Positions 1 through 8,142 of a stretch of 40,072 nucleotides of DNA are shown here, one piece after another; the first letter of the stretch is position 1, and each line of letters opens with the position of its first letter. The notes under the pieces are model-generated. The model saw only the letters and a list, made by a program, of their open reading frames with translations. It was not told where the DNA came from and searched no databases. This stretch comes from an uncultured Bacilli bacterium. Lineage in GTDB: Bacteria; Bacillota_I; Bacilli_A; RF39; UBA660. Location of the stretch: NCBI GenBank assembly GCA_947630955.1, contig CANRJK010000003.1, positions 1-40,072 of the forward strand, read 5' to 3'. The position numbers and the translations under genes were made by a program.

Positions 1-32
1 ATTTAACTTATTATACTCTTAATCAGACTTAT

Positions 33-57
33 TTCCGTTTTTTTATTAAAAACGGAA
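33..57. other. Perfect inverted repeat (10-5-10) of unclear role
   Basis: TTCCGTTTTT and AAAAACGGAA form a perfect 10-bp stem around a 5-nt loop. No good T-tract follows on either strand, so this is not a convincing terminator by itself. It lies just upstream of the clear terminator at 89-116, in the 3' region of a gene left of the window. It may be an mRNA 3'-end structure or a protein-binding palindrome. Confidence 0.4.
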
Positions 58-88
58 TTTCAAATGAAAATTAACGTAAAAGATAATA

Positions 89-116
89 GCTAATAGTATC
101 CTATTGGCTTTTTTTT
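89..116 (+). terminator. Intrinsic terminator of the unit left of the window
   Basis: GCTAATAG pairs with CTATTGGC (8 bp, one G-U) around the loop TATC and is followed directly by eight T. It implies a plus-strand transcript entering from the left. Confidence 0.8.
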
Positions 117-152
117 AAATTTATGATACTATTAGAATACGGAGGGTTCAAT

Positions 153-935
153 ATGAATGATGTTCCAATAATAGTTAATGGAGATTTAAATATGGGGAAA
201 GAACCTAAGAAAAAAGAGCCAGAAAAACTTCCTCAAAAAAGGTTTGGTTTTATGGATTTATTTTTAACACTTATTGGTTTAGTATTAATTATTTATGGTA
301 TTACTAGTTTAACTGCTAAAAAAGAAAAAGAAGAACCAGATAATGATATGTATAAAAAGCAAGTTAATATTAATACTGTTACTAACTATGTTATTTTACC
401 ATTAGAAGAGTTTAATAATTTATATACTAGTGATGATATTAAAGCAATGAAAGATGGTCTTTTAGTAAATAATCTTTCAAATAACGCTAAACTAGCTTTA
501 GCGAATCGTATAACTGTTCAACATAATATTAATAACGAAGTATATGTTGAAGAAAAAGATTTAGATGCTAGTATGAAAAAGATATTTGGTAGTAATATCG
601 ATTATATTAAACAAGCTTTTTCTTATGGTAATAGAGTATATACTTATAATCAAGCTACTAAAAGATATTATTTATTAGATGATAGTCAAAAAGTTAATTT
701 TGATTATCGCAAATTTAGTTATACGAAAGATGATTTAAAAGATGATAATTTGCTTATCAAAGAATATATTGCTTATACGGATAAAAATGGTAGTTGGACT
801 TTAGATGATACGAAGTTAGATCTTATTATTGATGATGATAATATTGAACAAAATTATCAGCTTCTACATTATTTTGAATATACGTTTAAAGAAAATAAAA
901 CAGGATATGAACTTATTAAAATAACAATTAAATAA
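153..935 (+). CDS. Membrane-anchored protein of unknown function (paralogue 1)
   Basis: I do not recognise the family. The start is placed at ATG 153 because GGAGGG lies at 141-146 with ideal spacing; an in-frame ATG at 123 lacks a ribosome-binding site. This gives 260 aa. Residues 1-30 are a Lys/Glu/Pro-rich cytoplasmic segment, residues about 32-55 form one membrane helix, and the remaining roughly 200 residues, rich in Asp, Lys, Tyr and Asn, would lie outside the cell. It shares organisation and motifs with the next gene: a 'YTSDDIK' type segment after the membrane helix, a 'KEYIAYTD' segment and a 'YFEYTFKENK' ending. The two are therefore probably tandem duplicates, 9 bp apart and cotranscribed. 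Function unknown; a cell-surface or envelope role is inferred from topology only. Confidence 0.75.
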   Translation: MNDVPIIVNGDLNMGKEPKKKEPEKLPQKRFGFMDLFLTLIGLVLIIYGITSLTAKKEKEEPDNDMYKKQVNINTVTNYVILPLEEFNNLYTSDDIKAMKDGLLVNNLSNNAKLALANRITVQHNINNEVYVEEKDLDASMKKIFGSNIDYIKQAFSYGNRVYTYNQATKRYYLLDDSQKVNFDYRKFSYTKDDLKDDNLLIKEYIAYTDKNGSWTLDDTKLDLIIDDDNIEQNYQLLHYFEYTFKENKTGYELIKITIK

Positions 936-944
936 GGTGATATT

Positions 945-1730
945 ATGAAGAAAAAAAGGGAACATAATTATGGATTATTAGTCTTAGCTTTTTTACTAGT
1001 TAGTGCGGTTATTTTCTTTATTAATTATGAAAAACAATTAAATAAACCTGTCAAAAAAGAAGAATTAAAAGAGAAAGTTACCCATACTGATGAAGAGATA
1101 AAAAGTTTATATGATTCAGTTAATTTAACATATAGTGAAGATCAAGTTATGACTAGCAATGATTTAAAGTCTTTAGAATCAGTTTTACAAGTAAAAGATT
1201 TTTCTAATCAATTAAGAATTATTTATGGTCTTAAAAATCAACCAAAAAAAAATTTTGGTACAGAGGGTAATTATACAGGGAATAATGCGGTTGTTGATAA
1301 AGATGGCTATAAGTATAGTGGTAAATATATTAAAGCTAGTTTTGTTAAAGATCGTTTACAACATGTTTTAGGTCCAATAACCTATACAGATCAATCGATA
1401 ACTTTACCAACGATTAAGTATGTTTATAGTAAGAATATGGATATTTATCGCCTTTTTGTCAAAGAGATCAAAGATATTCCACAAAAAGTAACTTATATTG
1501 AAAGTAGTTATGATGATAACAATATCTATATAACGGAATATATGGCTTATACTAGAGTTATCGATGGCTTTAAAACTAGTTATACTAGACATACTAAGTT
1601 ACTTCCTATTGGTATTACAAATAAAAATATAACTGAAAATTTAGATTTAATTGATAGATATCAATATAAATTTACTTATAATAAAGATGTTAAAAAATAT
1701 TTTTTAGCTAGTATTACTTATTTAAAATAA
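945..1730 (+). CDS. Membrane-anchored protein of unknown function (paralogue 2)
   Basis: 261 aa. A short basic N-terminus (MKKKREHNY) is followed by one membrane helix at about residues 10-27 and an extracytoplasmic domain of about 230 residues. AAGGTGAT (932-939) just upstream serves as Shine-Dalgarno. The 'ITEYMAYTR' and 'DRYQYKFTYNKD' segments match the equivalent parts of the preceding gene, so the pair looks like an ancient tandem duplication. No catalytic motif was seen. It is the last gene of its unit: its stop codon lies inside the stem of the terminator that follows. Confidence 0.75.
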   Translation: MKKKREHNYGLLVLAFLLVSAVIFFINYEKQLNKPVKKEELKEKVTHTDEEIKSLYDSVNLTYSEDQVMTSNDLKSLESVLQVKDFSNQLRIIYGLKNQPKKNFGTEGNYTGNNAVVDKDGYKYSGKYIKASFVKDRLQHVLGPITYTDQSITLPTIKYVYSKNMDIYRLFVKEIKDIPQKVTYIESSYDDNNIYITEYMAYTRVIDGFKTSYTRHTKLLPIGITNKNITENLDLIDRYQYKFTYNKDVKKYFLASITYLK

Positions 1731-1757
1731 ACTTTAATGTTTATTTTCTTTTTTTTT
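1724..1757 (+). terminator. Intrinsic terminator after the paralogous pair
   Basis: AAAATAAAC and GTTTATTTT (9 bp) enclose TTTAAT and are followed by C and nine T. The TAA stop codon at 1728-1730 is part of the 5' arm. Confidence 0.75.
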
Positions 1758-1783
1758 GCATAAATTTTACTGGGAGGTTTGTT

Positions 1784-2986
1784 ATGTTTAAGAGAGTATT
1801 TAAAAATTATGGTTTTCCTTTAATTTTACTTATCTCAATTATTATTGGTAGTCTTATTGGTGTTATTTTTAAAGATAAAGCTACTGTTTTAGAACCATTT
1901 GGTAAAGTCTTTATTAATATGTTGTTTGTTATTGTTATACCCCTTGTTTTTTCAACTATAGCTGGTAGTATCGCTAATATGGGAAGTTTAAAAAGATTGG
2001 GAAAAATATTTAAGTACATGCTGCTAATTTTTATTATAACTAGTTTTATGGCAAGTGTCTTTATGTTGCTTGGTGTTTTAATTTTTAAACCATCAGCTAG
2101 TATTGTTGAAAGTTATGAATATACTAAAGAAAGTATTAATATTGGTGAACAAATTGTATCGATGTTAACAGTAAATGATTTTAGTAATCTTCTTTCTAAA
2201 AGTAATATGTTGCCTTTGATTATTTTTTCAATTTTATTTGGTTTTAGTGTCCGTTTATGCCAAAAGGAAGCTAAGGGTATAGCTCGTGGTTTAGTTAGTT
2301 TATCACATGTTATGCTTAAGATGATTAATTTGATTATGTATTATGCACCAATTGGTTTATGTGCTTATTTTGCTAGTTTAGTAGGAACTTATGGTCCAGA
2401 ATTAATTGGTAGTTACGCCAAAAGTTTTATTCTTTATCTGATTATGGCTTTACTTTATTACATTATTTTTTATTCCTTATATGCTTATATGAGTTATAAG
2501 AAAAAAGGCATTAAAGTTTTTTATCGCCATATTTTGCTTTCGACTATTACTTCTTTAGGTACTTGTTCTTCACTAGCTAGTTTACCAGCTAATATTAGTA
2601 CTTGTGAAGAAATGCAGTTACCAAAAGATGTCAGTGAAGTTGTTTTACCAATTGGCGCTACTATTCACATGGAAGGATCTAGTATGGCATCAATTCTTAA
2701 AATAGCTTTCTTATTTTCTATTTTTGGACGTTCTTTTTCTGGCGTTAGCGACCTTTTAATTGCACTTGTTGTAGCGGTTTTAAGTGGCGTTGTTATGTCA
2801 GGTATTCCAGGTGGTGGTTTAATTGGTGAGATGTTAATTGTATCTTTATATAGTTTTCCAACTAGAGCTTTTCCAATGATTGCAACTATCGGATGGTTAG
2901 TTGATGCTCCAGCAACTTGTCTAAATGTCGTTGGCGATATACCTAGTACAATGTTAGTATCTAAAATGGTTGACGATGAAACATGA
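1784..2986 (+). CDS. Dicarboxylate/amino acid:cation symporter (DAACS/SDF family)
   Basis: 400 aa, the usual length for GltP/SstT/DctA-type sodium- or proton-coupled transporters of glutamate, aspartate, serine or C4-dicarboxylates. Visible hallmarks are the Ser-rich re-entrant hairpin 'LGTCSSLASLPA' (about residue 257), the TM7 region 'PIGATIHMEGSS' that replaces the classical NMDGT, the second hairpin 'SGIPGGGLIGEM', and TM8 'DAPATCLNVVGD'. The family acts as a trimeric plasma-membrane elevator transporter. The TM7 variation makes the substrate uncertain. GGGAGG lies 6 nt before the ATG. It is a stand-alone gene after a strong terminator; no clear promoter was seen in the 26 bases between them. 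Confidence 0.9.
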   Translation: MFKRVFKNYGFPLILLISIIIGSLIGVIFKDKATVLEPFGKVFINMLFVIVIPLVFSTIAGSIANMGSLKRLGKIFKYMLLIFIITSFMASVFMLLGVLIFKPSASIVESYEYTKESINIGEQIVSMLTVNDFSNLLSKSNMLPLIIFSILFGFSVRLCQKEAKGIARGLVSLSHVMLKMINLIMYYAPIGLCAYFASLVGTYGPELIGSYAKSFILYLIMALLYYIIFYSLYAYMSYKKKGIKVFYRHILLSTITSLGTCSSLASLPANISTCEEMQLPKDVSEVVLPIGATIHMEGSSMASILKIAFLFSIFGRSFSGVSDLLIALVVAVLSGVVMSGIPGGGLIGEMLIVSLYSFPTRAFPMIATIGWLVDAPATCLNVVGDIPSTMLVSKMVDDET

Positions 2987-3031
2987 AGATAATATTATCA
3001 ATATAGATGCATAAACTTAATTGGTGATATT

Positions 3032-3526
3032 ATGGAATGTAAATTAAATAAACCTTATCCACCAATCAAAGTTGAAAAACCAAACTTAAAATATGCAGAA
3101 ATTTTACTTGATGCTTATGCTGGAAGTGGTGGTGAGGATACAGCTATACATGAATATCTTTTTCAAAGTTTAATAAAAAAAGATATAAGTAATACTTTAA
3201 AAGAAATAGCTAAAGTAGAGATGCACCATTTATATATTTTAGGAGAGTTAATTACACTATTAGGTGGTAAACCCTTTTTCTGTACAGAAGTAAAAAATGA
3301 TGAATGTATTAAGCCTTGGACGAGTGAATATATAAATTATACGATGAATTTTAAAAAGATGATTATAAGTGATATTAAAAAGGAAGAACAAACGATTAAA
3401 AGATATGAAGAAGATATTGTAGCGATTAATGACCAATATATTCAAAATATTTTAAGAAGAATTATTGAAGATGAAAAATTACATATTGTTTGTCTAAAAG
3501 ATATATATAGAAAATTAAGTATTTAA
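3032..3526 (+). CDS. Ferritin-like four-helix diiron protein
   Basis: 164 aa, predicted all-helical and soluble. It carries two ExxH motifs typical of ferritin-like carboxylate-bridged dimetal sites: E63-M-H-H66 in helix 2 and 'EKLH' near residue 150 in the last helix. Additional glutamates occur at E35 in helix 1 and in the 'KKEEQTIKRYEE' helix. This fits rubrerythrin/bacterioferritin/Mn-catalase-related proteins that detoxify peroxide or handle iron, but no rubredoxin-type Cys4 iron site is present. The spacing (45 bp after the symporter, with GGTGAT upstream) allows cotranscription. The exact subfamily (rubrerythrin-like or CotJC-like) cannot be settled by eye. Confidence 0.75.
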   Translation: MECKLNKPYPPIKVEKPNLKYAEILLDAYAGSGGEDTAIHEYLFQSLIKKDISNTLKEIAKVEMHHLYILGELITLLGGKPFFCTEVKNDECIKPWTSEYINYTMNFKKMIISDIKKEEQTIKRYEEDIVAINDQYIQNILRRIIEDEKLHIVCLKDIYRKLSI

Positions 3527-3532
3527 TTATAT

Positions 3533-3569
3533 AAAAAAGATACAAATTTTAAATTATTGTATCTTTTTT
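3533..3569. terminator. Bidirectional terminator between convergent genes
   Basis: A 13-bp perfect stem (3533-3545 with 3557-3569) has an A-run on one side and a T-run on the other, so it can stop transcription in both directions. The stop codon of the minus-strand gene (3554-3556) lies in the loop. Confidence 0.8.
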
Positions 3570-4567
3570 ATGGATTCATGGAAAAAAATTTTCTTTTTTC
3601 CAATCCCAAAGTAAGAATCAATTAAGTTATTAGCTCCATCTTGGTATTTCATCGGTCTTGTTTGAAGATTAAGCAGGGCTTTTATTTGTTCATCATCATA
3701 GCTATTAAGGCACATACTAATTAGATTATCTAAGATAGAAACATTATCCGTAATTAGGATATCTTTTACTTGTTTTATTTTATTAAACATATCATAATCT
3801 AGCTTTTGCATTAACATTCCTTTTTGGATGACTACCTCGCGGGTATCATCATTTCCTACTTTTGTTGGATATTCATTGATAAGATTTAATTGTTTATCCC
3901 AATTTGTTTCTAATAAAAAGACATGTAGTTTATGATCATTTTCTTTACCAGCTGCAAAGATACCTGCATACTTTCGGTACTCATGTTGGTATCTTTCACG
4001 GTTATATTCGCCATTTGTAATTACATGTTTGATAAAACCATTTATTTCGTCAAAAGGCATTATTTCAATCGTTTCATGATAATTATCTTTTTTGATATCA
4101 AGTTCAAATATGCAGCCATCTCTTAACAACTTCAAAGTAACATTTCCACTAGGTATTTGAAAATTTATTATGGGGTGAACGCGACATGAAACACCAAATT
4201 CTGTATCCATAGAACTTTTAATTAATATTTCACCAGTTAAAGTTGGTAGATTTTGTCTTATAAGTTCAAAAGAGATATTACTAGACCATTCACCAAATAA
4301 ATCTATTTTTTCCTCGATATCGATGAGACTATAGGCTTTAGCAAGATTAAAATGTGCATTTAATATATTACCATTATAATTAGCATGCATATTAACTACT
4401 CCATCACTAAAAGAGGTAATACCAACTTCTTGCATCTTATCATCAAATATTTTTATCTTAGAAAATTGGTTAATATCACTAACATTTTCTAAAATAAGTC
4501 CTAGGGTATTTAAAAAAATTCTAGCTGCACATGTATTTTGTGCAAGAGTTAAAAATTGTTCTTCCAT
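3554..4567 (-). CDS. Hypothetical protein, 337 aa
   Basis: Not recognised. It is predicted cytoplasmic, with no signal peptide or membrane helix, and acidic/Asn-rich. The middle part alternates short hydrophobic strands ('GNVTLKLLRDGCIFELDIKK') that suggest beta structure; the C-terminal 100 residues look helical ('FNKIKQVKDILITDNV'). The start is well supported: AAGGAGTC lies 5 nt upstream of the ATG on the minus strand, and an extended -10 promoter lies just before it. It is a monocistronic gene divergent from the HAD/acyl-activating gene. Neither motifs nor neighbours indicate a function. Confidence 0.7.
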   Translation of the reverse strand: MEEQFLTLAQNTCAARIFLNTLGLILENVSDINQFSKIKIFDDKMQEVGITSFSDGVVNMHANYNGNILNAHFNLAKAYSLIDIEEKIDLFGEWSSNISFELIRQNLPTLTGEILIKSSMDTEFGVSCRVHPIINFQIPSGNVTLKLLRDGCIFELDIKKDNYHETIEIMPFDEINGFIKHVITNGEYNRERYQHEYRKYAGIFAAGKENDHKLHVFLLETNWDKQLNLINEYPTKVGNDDTREVVIQKGMLMQKLDYDMFNKIKQVKDILITDNVSILDNLISMCLNSYDDEQIKALLNLQTRPMKYQDGANNLIDSYFGIGKKKIFFHESIKKIQ

Positions 4568-4591
4568 TTTAAGACTCCTTCTTGGCGAATT

Positions 4592-4600
4592 ATTATAACA
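4592..4600 (-). promoter_or_regulatory. Extended -10 promoter of the minus-strand gene
   Basis: On the minus strand the sequence reads TGTTATAAT, a perfect TGnTATAAT extended -10 element, 25 bases before the start codon. No clear -35 is present. Confidence 0.6.
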
Positions 4601-4654
4601 TACTTTTAATAAATATGGTTTATAAATTTATCTAAAAAATATCTAATTTTTTAA

Positions 4655-4684
4655 TTGACAATAAAGTAATTAAAGTGTTAAGAT
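4655..4684 (+). promoter_or_regulatory. Sigma-A promoter for the HAD/acyl-activating operon
   Basis: TTGACA (4655-4660), an 18-bp spacer, then TAAGAT (4679-4684). It gives a leader of about 45 nt before the ATG at 4737. Confidence 0.6.
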
Positions 4685-4736
4685 AGTTGCATATTGCAAA
4701 TATTTATAATAAAAAATACTGATAGGAAGTGAGTTT

Positions 4737-7211
4737 ATGAACATTGGCTTTGATATTGATGGTGTTCTTACGAAAATTGATGAGTATCAATTAAAAATAG
4801 GTAGAGAATTCTTTAAGAAAAAATATGACCGTGATATTATTAATCCTAATGGTTTTAGTATTCGCGAAATTTTTGATGCGACAGATGAGGAATTTATGGA
4901 TTTTTGGTCATCTCATTTACTTTCTTATTCTATTAATGAATTATCACGTACAGGCGCTAGTGAATATATTAAAAAATTAGTTGAAGAGGGTAATAATATT
5001 TTTATTATTACGTCAAGAGAGTTTACGACTAAAAATAATGCTTTAGGCTTAATTATGCGTCATCTTGTTAAAGCCTGGCTTAAAAAGGAAGGAATTCCTT
5101 ATGATGGTATAACTTTTTGTGATGAAGATAAAATTGAAGAAATTAAGAAAAATCAAATTCAAATAATGGTTGAAGATAATCCTATTAATATTAAAAAGAT
5201 GAGTAACTATATTGATGTTATTTGTATGGATGCCCCATATAACCGTGATTTAAAATTACCACGTGTTACGCATGTTACAGATTTTAAAGGTGTTTATGAT
5301 TCTGTTAATGATATACGTAAAAGAGTAAAGCAATCTTTAACAGATCCCGTTGGTGTAAAAACTAATCTTATGTCATTAGACCGTGTATTTCAAAAATTTT
5401 ATAATGAAAAACAAGCTAATTTATTTTTAACTGATGAGTCAATGTACGAATATATATATCGTAATAATAAAGATAATTTAGATGCTTTAGCAATTGACTA
5501 TTATGATAAAAAATTTACTTTTAGACAGTTTTTTAATAAAATTGAACAATGTGCGAAAGCTTTAAAGGCAAATGGAGTTAAAAGAAAAGATATTGTGTCT
5601 GTTTGTATGCCAAATACCCCAGAAGCGATAATTATGGTTTACGCTATAAATAAAATAGGAGCGGTTATACATATGATTCATCCTTTAAGTGGGGAAGAAG
5701 AAATTAAACATTATTTAGTTAAGACTAAATCAGAGTTTGTTTTAACTATTGATATGGCTGTTGATAAAATTAAAAACATTATTTCTGAAACTTCTTTAAA
5801 AAAAGTTGTTGTTGCAACCCCTGGTAATTATATGCCTTTTGCGAAAAGACATGGGTATAAAATTTTAGCGTTTATGAAAAAACATAAATTGATAGAAGTA
5901 TTAGATGATGTATCAAAGAAAATTATTAAGGGTTTAAAATTAGAAAGAAAAGATTTTTCTTTAGTTCCAAATAGTGTTCGTAAACAAATGAAAAGCGTTT
6001 CAGCTCCTTATTACGAGGGACCAACTTTTACAAGTTGGCAGTCTTTTTTAGCTAGTGGTAAGTCTTATAAGAACGAAACTTTTGCTAAATTTGAACCTAA
6101 TGAAATGGCTGTTATTTTACATACTGGTGGTAGTACTGGATATCCAAAAGGGGTTAAACTTTCTAATGAGAATATCAATGCTAATACCATTCAATTAAAA
6201 TATTCAATGCCACCATATAAAATTGGTGATAAGATTTTAGCTGTAACACCAATTTTCCATGGCTTTGGTCTTGTCGATTGTATTCACAATGCTTTTGCAG
6301 TTAATATGTCAGTTTTATTGTTAGCTAGTTTTGATATGCAAAGTTATGCAAGAGCTATTTCTAAAAAACCTTTCTTAGTTATTGGAGTTCCAACTTTATT
6401 AGATGCAACTATTAATTTACCATCTTTAGAAAAGGTGGAACAACCATTTGAAGTCTTTATTTCTGGTGGTTCACCATTATATAAAGAAAAAGAAATGGCT
6501 GCTAATGCTTTTATTAGAAAACATCATGGTAAATATGATGTTAGCAAGGGTGGAGGAATGACAGAAACCGTAGCGGCTTTCTCATATACGATGCCTGGAG
6601 CTAATCGCCTAGAAAGTGTTGGCGTACCACTACCACTTACGAATATAAAAATAGTTGATCTTAAAACAAATAAGGAATTAAAACCAAATGAAGAAGGGGA
6701 AATATGTATTAATTCTCCTACCGTCATGTTAGGTTATTATGATGATGAAGAAGAAACTAAAAAAGCCTTAAGAGTTCATGAAGATGGTAAGTTATGGTTA
6801 CATACTGGGGATATTGGTTATTTTGACCAAGATGGATTATTATACTATAGTGATCGTATTAAAAGAATGATCATTACGAATGGTTATAATGTTTATCCAC
6901 AGCGTATCGAAAAAGTTATTATGAAACATCCTGAGGTGATAGATACGGTAACGATTGGCTTACCAGATGAAAGGAAAGGTCAGGTTGCTAAAGCATTTAT
7001 CATTGTAAAAGATGGTGCTGATGAGCAAAGAGTAATTAAAGAAGTATATGATATATGTTCAAAATATTTATCAAAATTTGCTATTCCTGTTGATATTGAG
7101 GTAGTTAAAGAACTTCCTAAAACGTTATATAATAAAACCGATTTTACTAAGGTTGAACAAGATGAATTAGCAAAGATGAAGCAAAAAACACTTGGTAAAG
7201 GAGGCTTTTAA
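4737..7211 (+). CDS. Fusion: HAD-like phosphatase domain + AMP-forming acyl-CoA/acyl-ACP synthetase
   Basis: 824 aa with two modules. Residues 1 to about 190 form a HAD-superfamily domain: catalytic DxD in 'FDIDGVLT' (D6, D8), motif II Thr/Ser in 'IFIITSRE', and motif IV 'VEDNP' (D147), resembling small 5'-nucleotidase-type HAD proteins. Residues about 215-824 form an ANL-superfamily adenylating enzyme: P-loop 'TGGSTGYPKG' (463-472), 'GGGMTET' (A5), 'HTGDIGYFDQDG' (A7), 'YSDRIKRMI' (A8), and an A10-type lysine K800 in 'PKTLYNKTD'. The ANL part should activate a carboxylic acid, most likely a fatty acid, as acyl-AMP and pass it to CoA or ACP. The next gene is an acylglycerophosphate-type acyltransferase, so a joint role in fatty-acid use for phospholipid or glycolipid is inferred. 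Why a HAD domain is attached is unknown. Confidence 0.85.
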   Translation: MNIGFDIDGVLTKIDEYQLKIGREFFKKKYDRDIINPNGFSIREIFDATDEEFMDFWSSHLLSYSINELSRTGASEYIKKLVEEGNNIFIITSREFTTKNNALGLIMRHLVKAWLKKEGIPYDGITFCDEDKIEEIKKNQIQIMVEDNPINIKKMSNYIDVICMDAPYNRDLKLPRVTHVTDFKGVYDSVNDIRKRVKQSLTDPVGVKTNLMSLDRVFQKFYNEKQANLFLTDESMYEYIYRNNKDNLDALAIDYYDKKFTFRQFFNKIEQCAKALKANGVKRKDIVSVCMPNTPEAIIMVYAINKIGAVIHMIHPLSGEEEIKHYLVKTKSEFVLTIDMAVDKIKNIISETSLKKVVVATPGNYMPFAKRHGYKILAFMKKHKLIEVLDDVSKKIIKGLKLERKDFSLVPNSVRKQMKSVSAPYYEGPTFTSWQSFLASGKSYKNETFAKFEPNEMAVILHTGGSTGYPKGVKLSNENINANTIQLKYSMPPYKIGDKILAVTPIFHGFGLVDCIHNAFAVNMSVLLLASFDMQSYARAISKKPFLVIGVPTLLDATINLPSLEKVEQPFEVFISGGSPLYKEKEMAANAFIRKHHGKYDVSKGGGMTETVAAFSYTMPGANRLESVGVPLPLTNIKIVDLKTNKELKPNEEGEICINSPTVMLGYYDDEEETKKALRVHEDGKLWLHTGDIGYFDQDGLLYYSDRIKRMIITNGYNVYPQRIEKVIMKHPEVIDTVTIGLPDERKGQVAKAFIIVKDGADEQRVIKEVYDICSKYLSKFAIPVDIEVVKELPKTLYNKTDFTKVEQDELAKMKQKTLGKGGF

Positions 7212-7212
7212 A

Positions 7213-8049
7213 ATGAAAGAATATAATGATAAAAAATATAAGTTTGGTCGAGCTATTAGTGCTTTAGTTGTTAATACGACACTTAAACCTCAAATGTTTG
7301 GTTTAAATAAAATACCTAAAGAAGGACCAATTATTTTCTGTGGTAATCATTTGCACGTTTGGGATCAGTATCCGGTTATGTGCGCTACTAAACATACCAT
7401 TCATTGGTTAGCTAAAAAAGAATATTTTGAAGGAAAGCTAGGTCCCGTTTTCTCATTCATGGGATGTATTGAGGTTGACCGACAGAATAATCCTCATGCT
7501 TCTAAACAAGAGGCTATTGAGTATTTAAAAGCAGGTAGTAATATTGGGCTTTTCCCTGAAGGAACACGTAATTGTCTTAAAGGTAATGATATTAAAACAG
7601 CTTATGATTTTCTTTCAAAATATGGTGAAGATGTCAATTCTTTTGAAGAGTTTGCTCAAGATGTTAGTGTCTATCAACCACGTTTATCCCAAGTTAATGT
7701 TATCCGTAATTTAGTTGATAATAAAGTAATCGATGCACATTTTATGTATAATCATTTACTAAAAGCTGATGTCTTTTTGCGTAATTTATTTAGTATGCAA
7801 GTTATTGATGAGAAAACTTACCAAGATAGTTTATTATTACCTTTTAGATATGGTGCTGTATCGATGGCACAACAGACTGATGCTAAGATTGTCCCTTTTG
7901 CCGTTACAGGTAAATATAAAATTGGTAATGATGATTTAATGGTTAATTTTGGTGAACCTTTTAAAGTTGGTGAAAGTAGTATTGAATCAGCAAATAATGA
8001 GTTAAAAGCCAAAGTCTTAAAATTATTATTAGAAAATTATGAAAGATAG
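7213..8049 (+). CDS. plsC: PlsC-like 1-acylglycerol-3-phosphate acyltransferase with large insertion
   Basis: 278 aa. ATG 7213 is chosen because AAAGGAGG (7197-7204) precedes it; the upstream stop is at 7209-7211, so the two genes are tightly coupled. Acyltransferase block I is 'NHLHVWD' (HxxxxD, catalytic His and Asp), block III is 'FPEGTRN' (E116-N120), and block IV is the 'VPFAV' segment at 227-231. The family transfers acyl groups from acyl-ACP or acyl-CoA to lysophosphatidate on the inner membrane face. Between blocks III and IV there are about 107 residues where roughly 25 are usual; the extra segment (about 121-205) is helical and of unknown role. Assignment to the acyltransferase fold is firm. 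The precise acceptor is inferred. Confidence 0.85.
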   Translation: MKEYNDKKYKFGRAISALVVNTTLKPQMFGLNKIPKEGPIIFCGNHLHVWDQYPVMCATKHTIHWLAKKEYFEGKLGPVFSFMGCIEVDRQNNPHASKQEAIEYLKAGSNIGLFPEGTRNCLKGNDIKTAYDFLSKYGEDVNSFEEFAQDVSVYQPRLSQVNVIRNLVDNKVIDAHFMYNHLLKADVFLRNLFSMQVIDEKTYQDSLLLPFRYGAVSMAQQTDAKIVPFAVTGKYKIGNDDLMVNFGEPFKVGESSIESANNELKAKVLKLLLENYER

Positions 8050-8068
8050 GTTATATTGCCTATCTTTT
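8042..8068 (+). terminator. Intrinsic terminator after the acyltransferase
   Basis: AAAGATAGG (8042-8050) pairs with CCTATCTTT (8059-8067), 9 bp, followed by T-rich sequence. The TAG stop (8047-8049) is inside the 5' arm. Confidence 0.75.
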
Positions 8069-8090
8069 AGTATATTTTTTTATCATTTTG

Positions 8091-8099
8091 TGTTATACT
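8091..8099 (+). promoter_or_regulatory. Extended -10 promoter of the histidine-kinase operon
   Basis: TGTTATACT matches TGnTATAAT at five of six -10 positions and lies 44 bases before the GTG start. No strong -35 is visible. Confidence 0.5.
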
Positions 8100-8142
8100 T
8101 TAGTTGATAATAGTTAAAAAATGTAAGTTTTGAGGTGATGAT

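Noticed and set aside
123-152. Upstream in-frame ATG for the first gene
   Set aside because: No ribosome-binding site precedes it and GGAGGG lies ideally before ATG 153; the extension would contain the Shine-Dalgarno itself.
1404-1592. Minus-strand open frames inside genes (also at 1807, 3260, 6524, 7818, 13048, 15076, 16730, 17733, 18156, 22133, 23216, 32940, 33165, 37638)
   Set aside because: All are antisense to genes with recognised motifs or clear ribosome-binding sites, have no own ribosome-binding site or promoter, and give low-complexity Ile/Leu/Ser-rich products typical of antisense AT-rich frames.
2989-3000. GATAATATTATC palindrome after the symporter
   Set aside because: Short AT-rich palindrome without T-run or partner copy; expected by chance at this composition.
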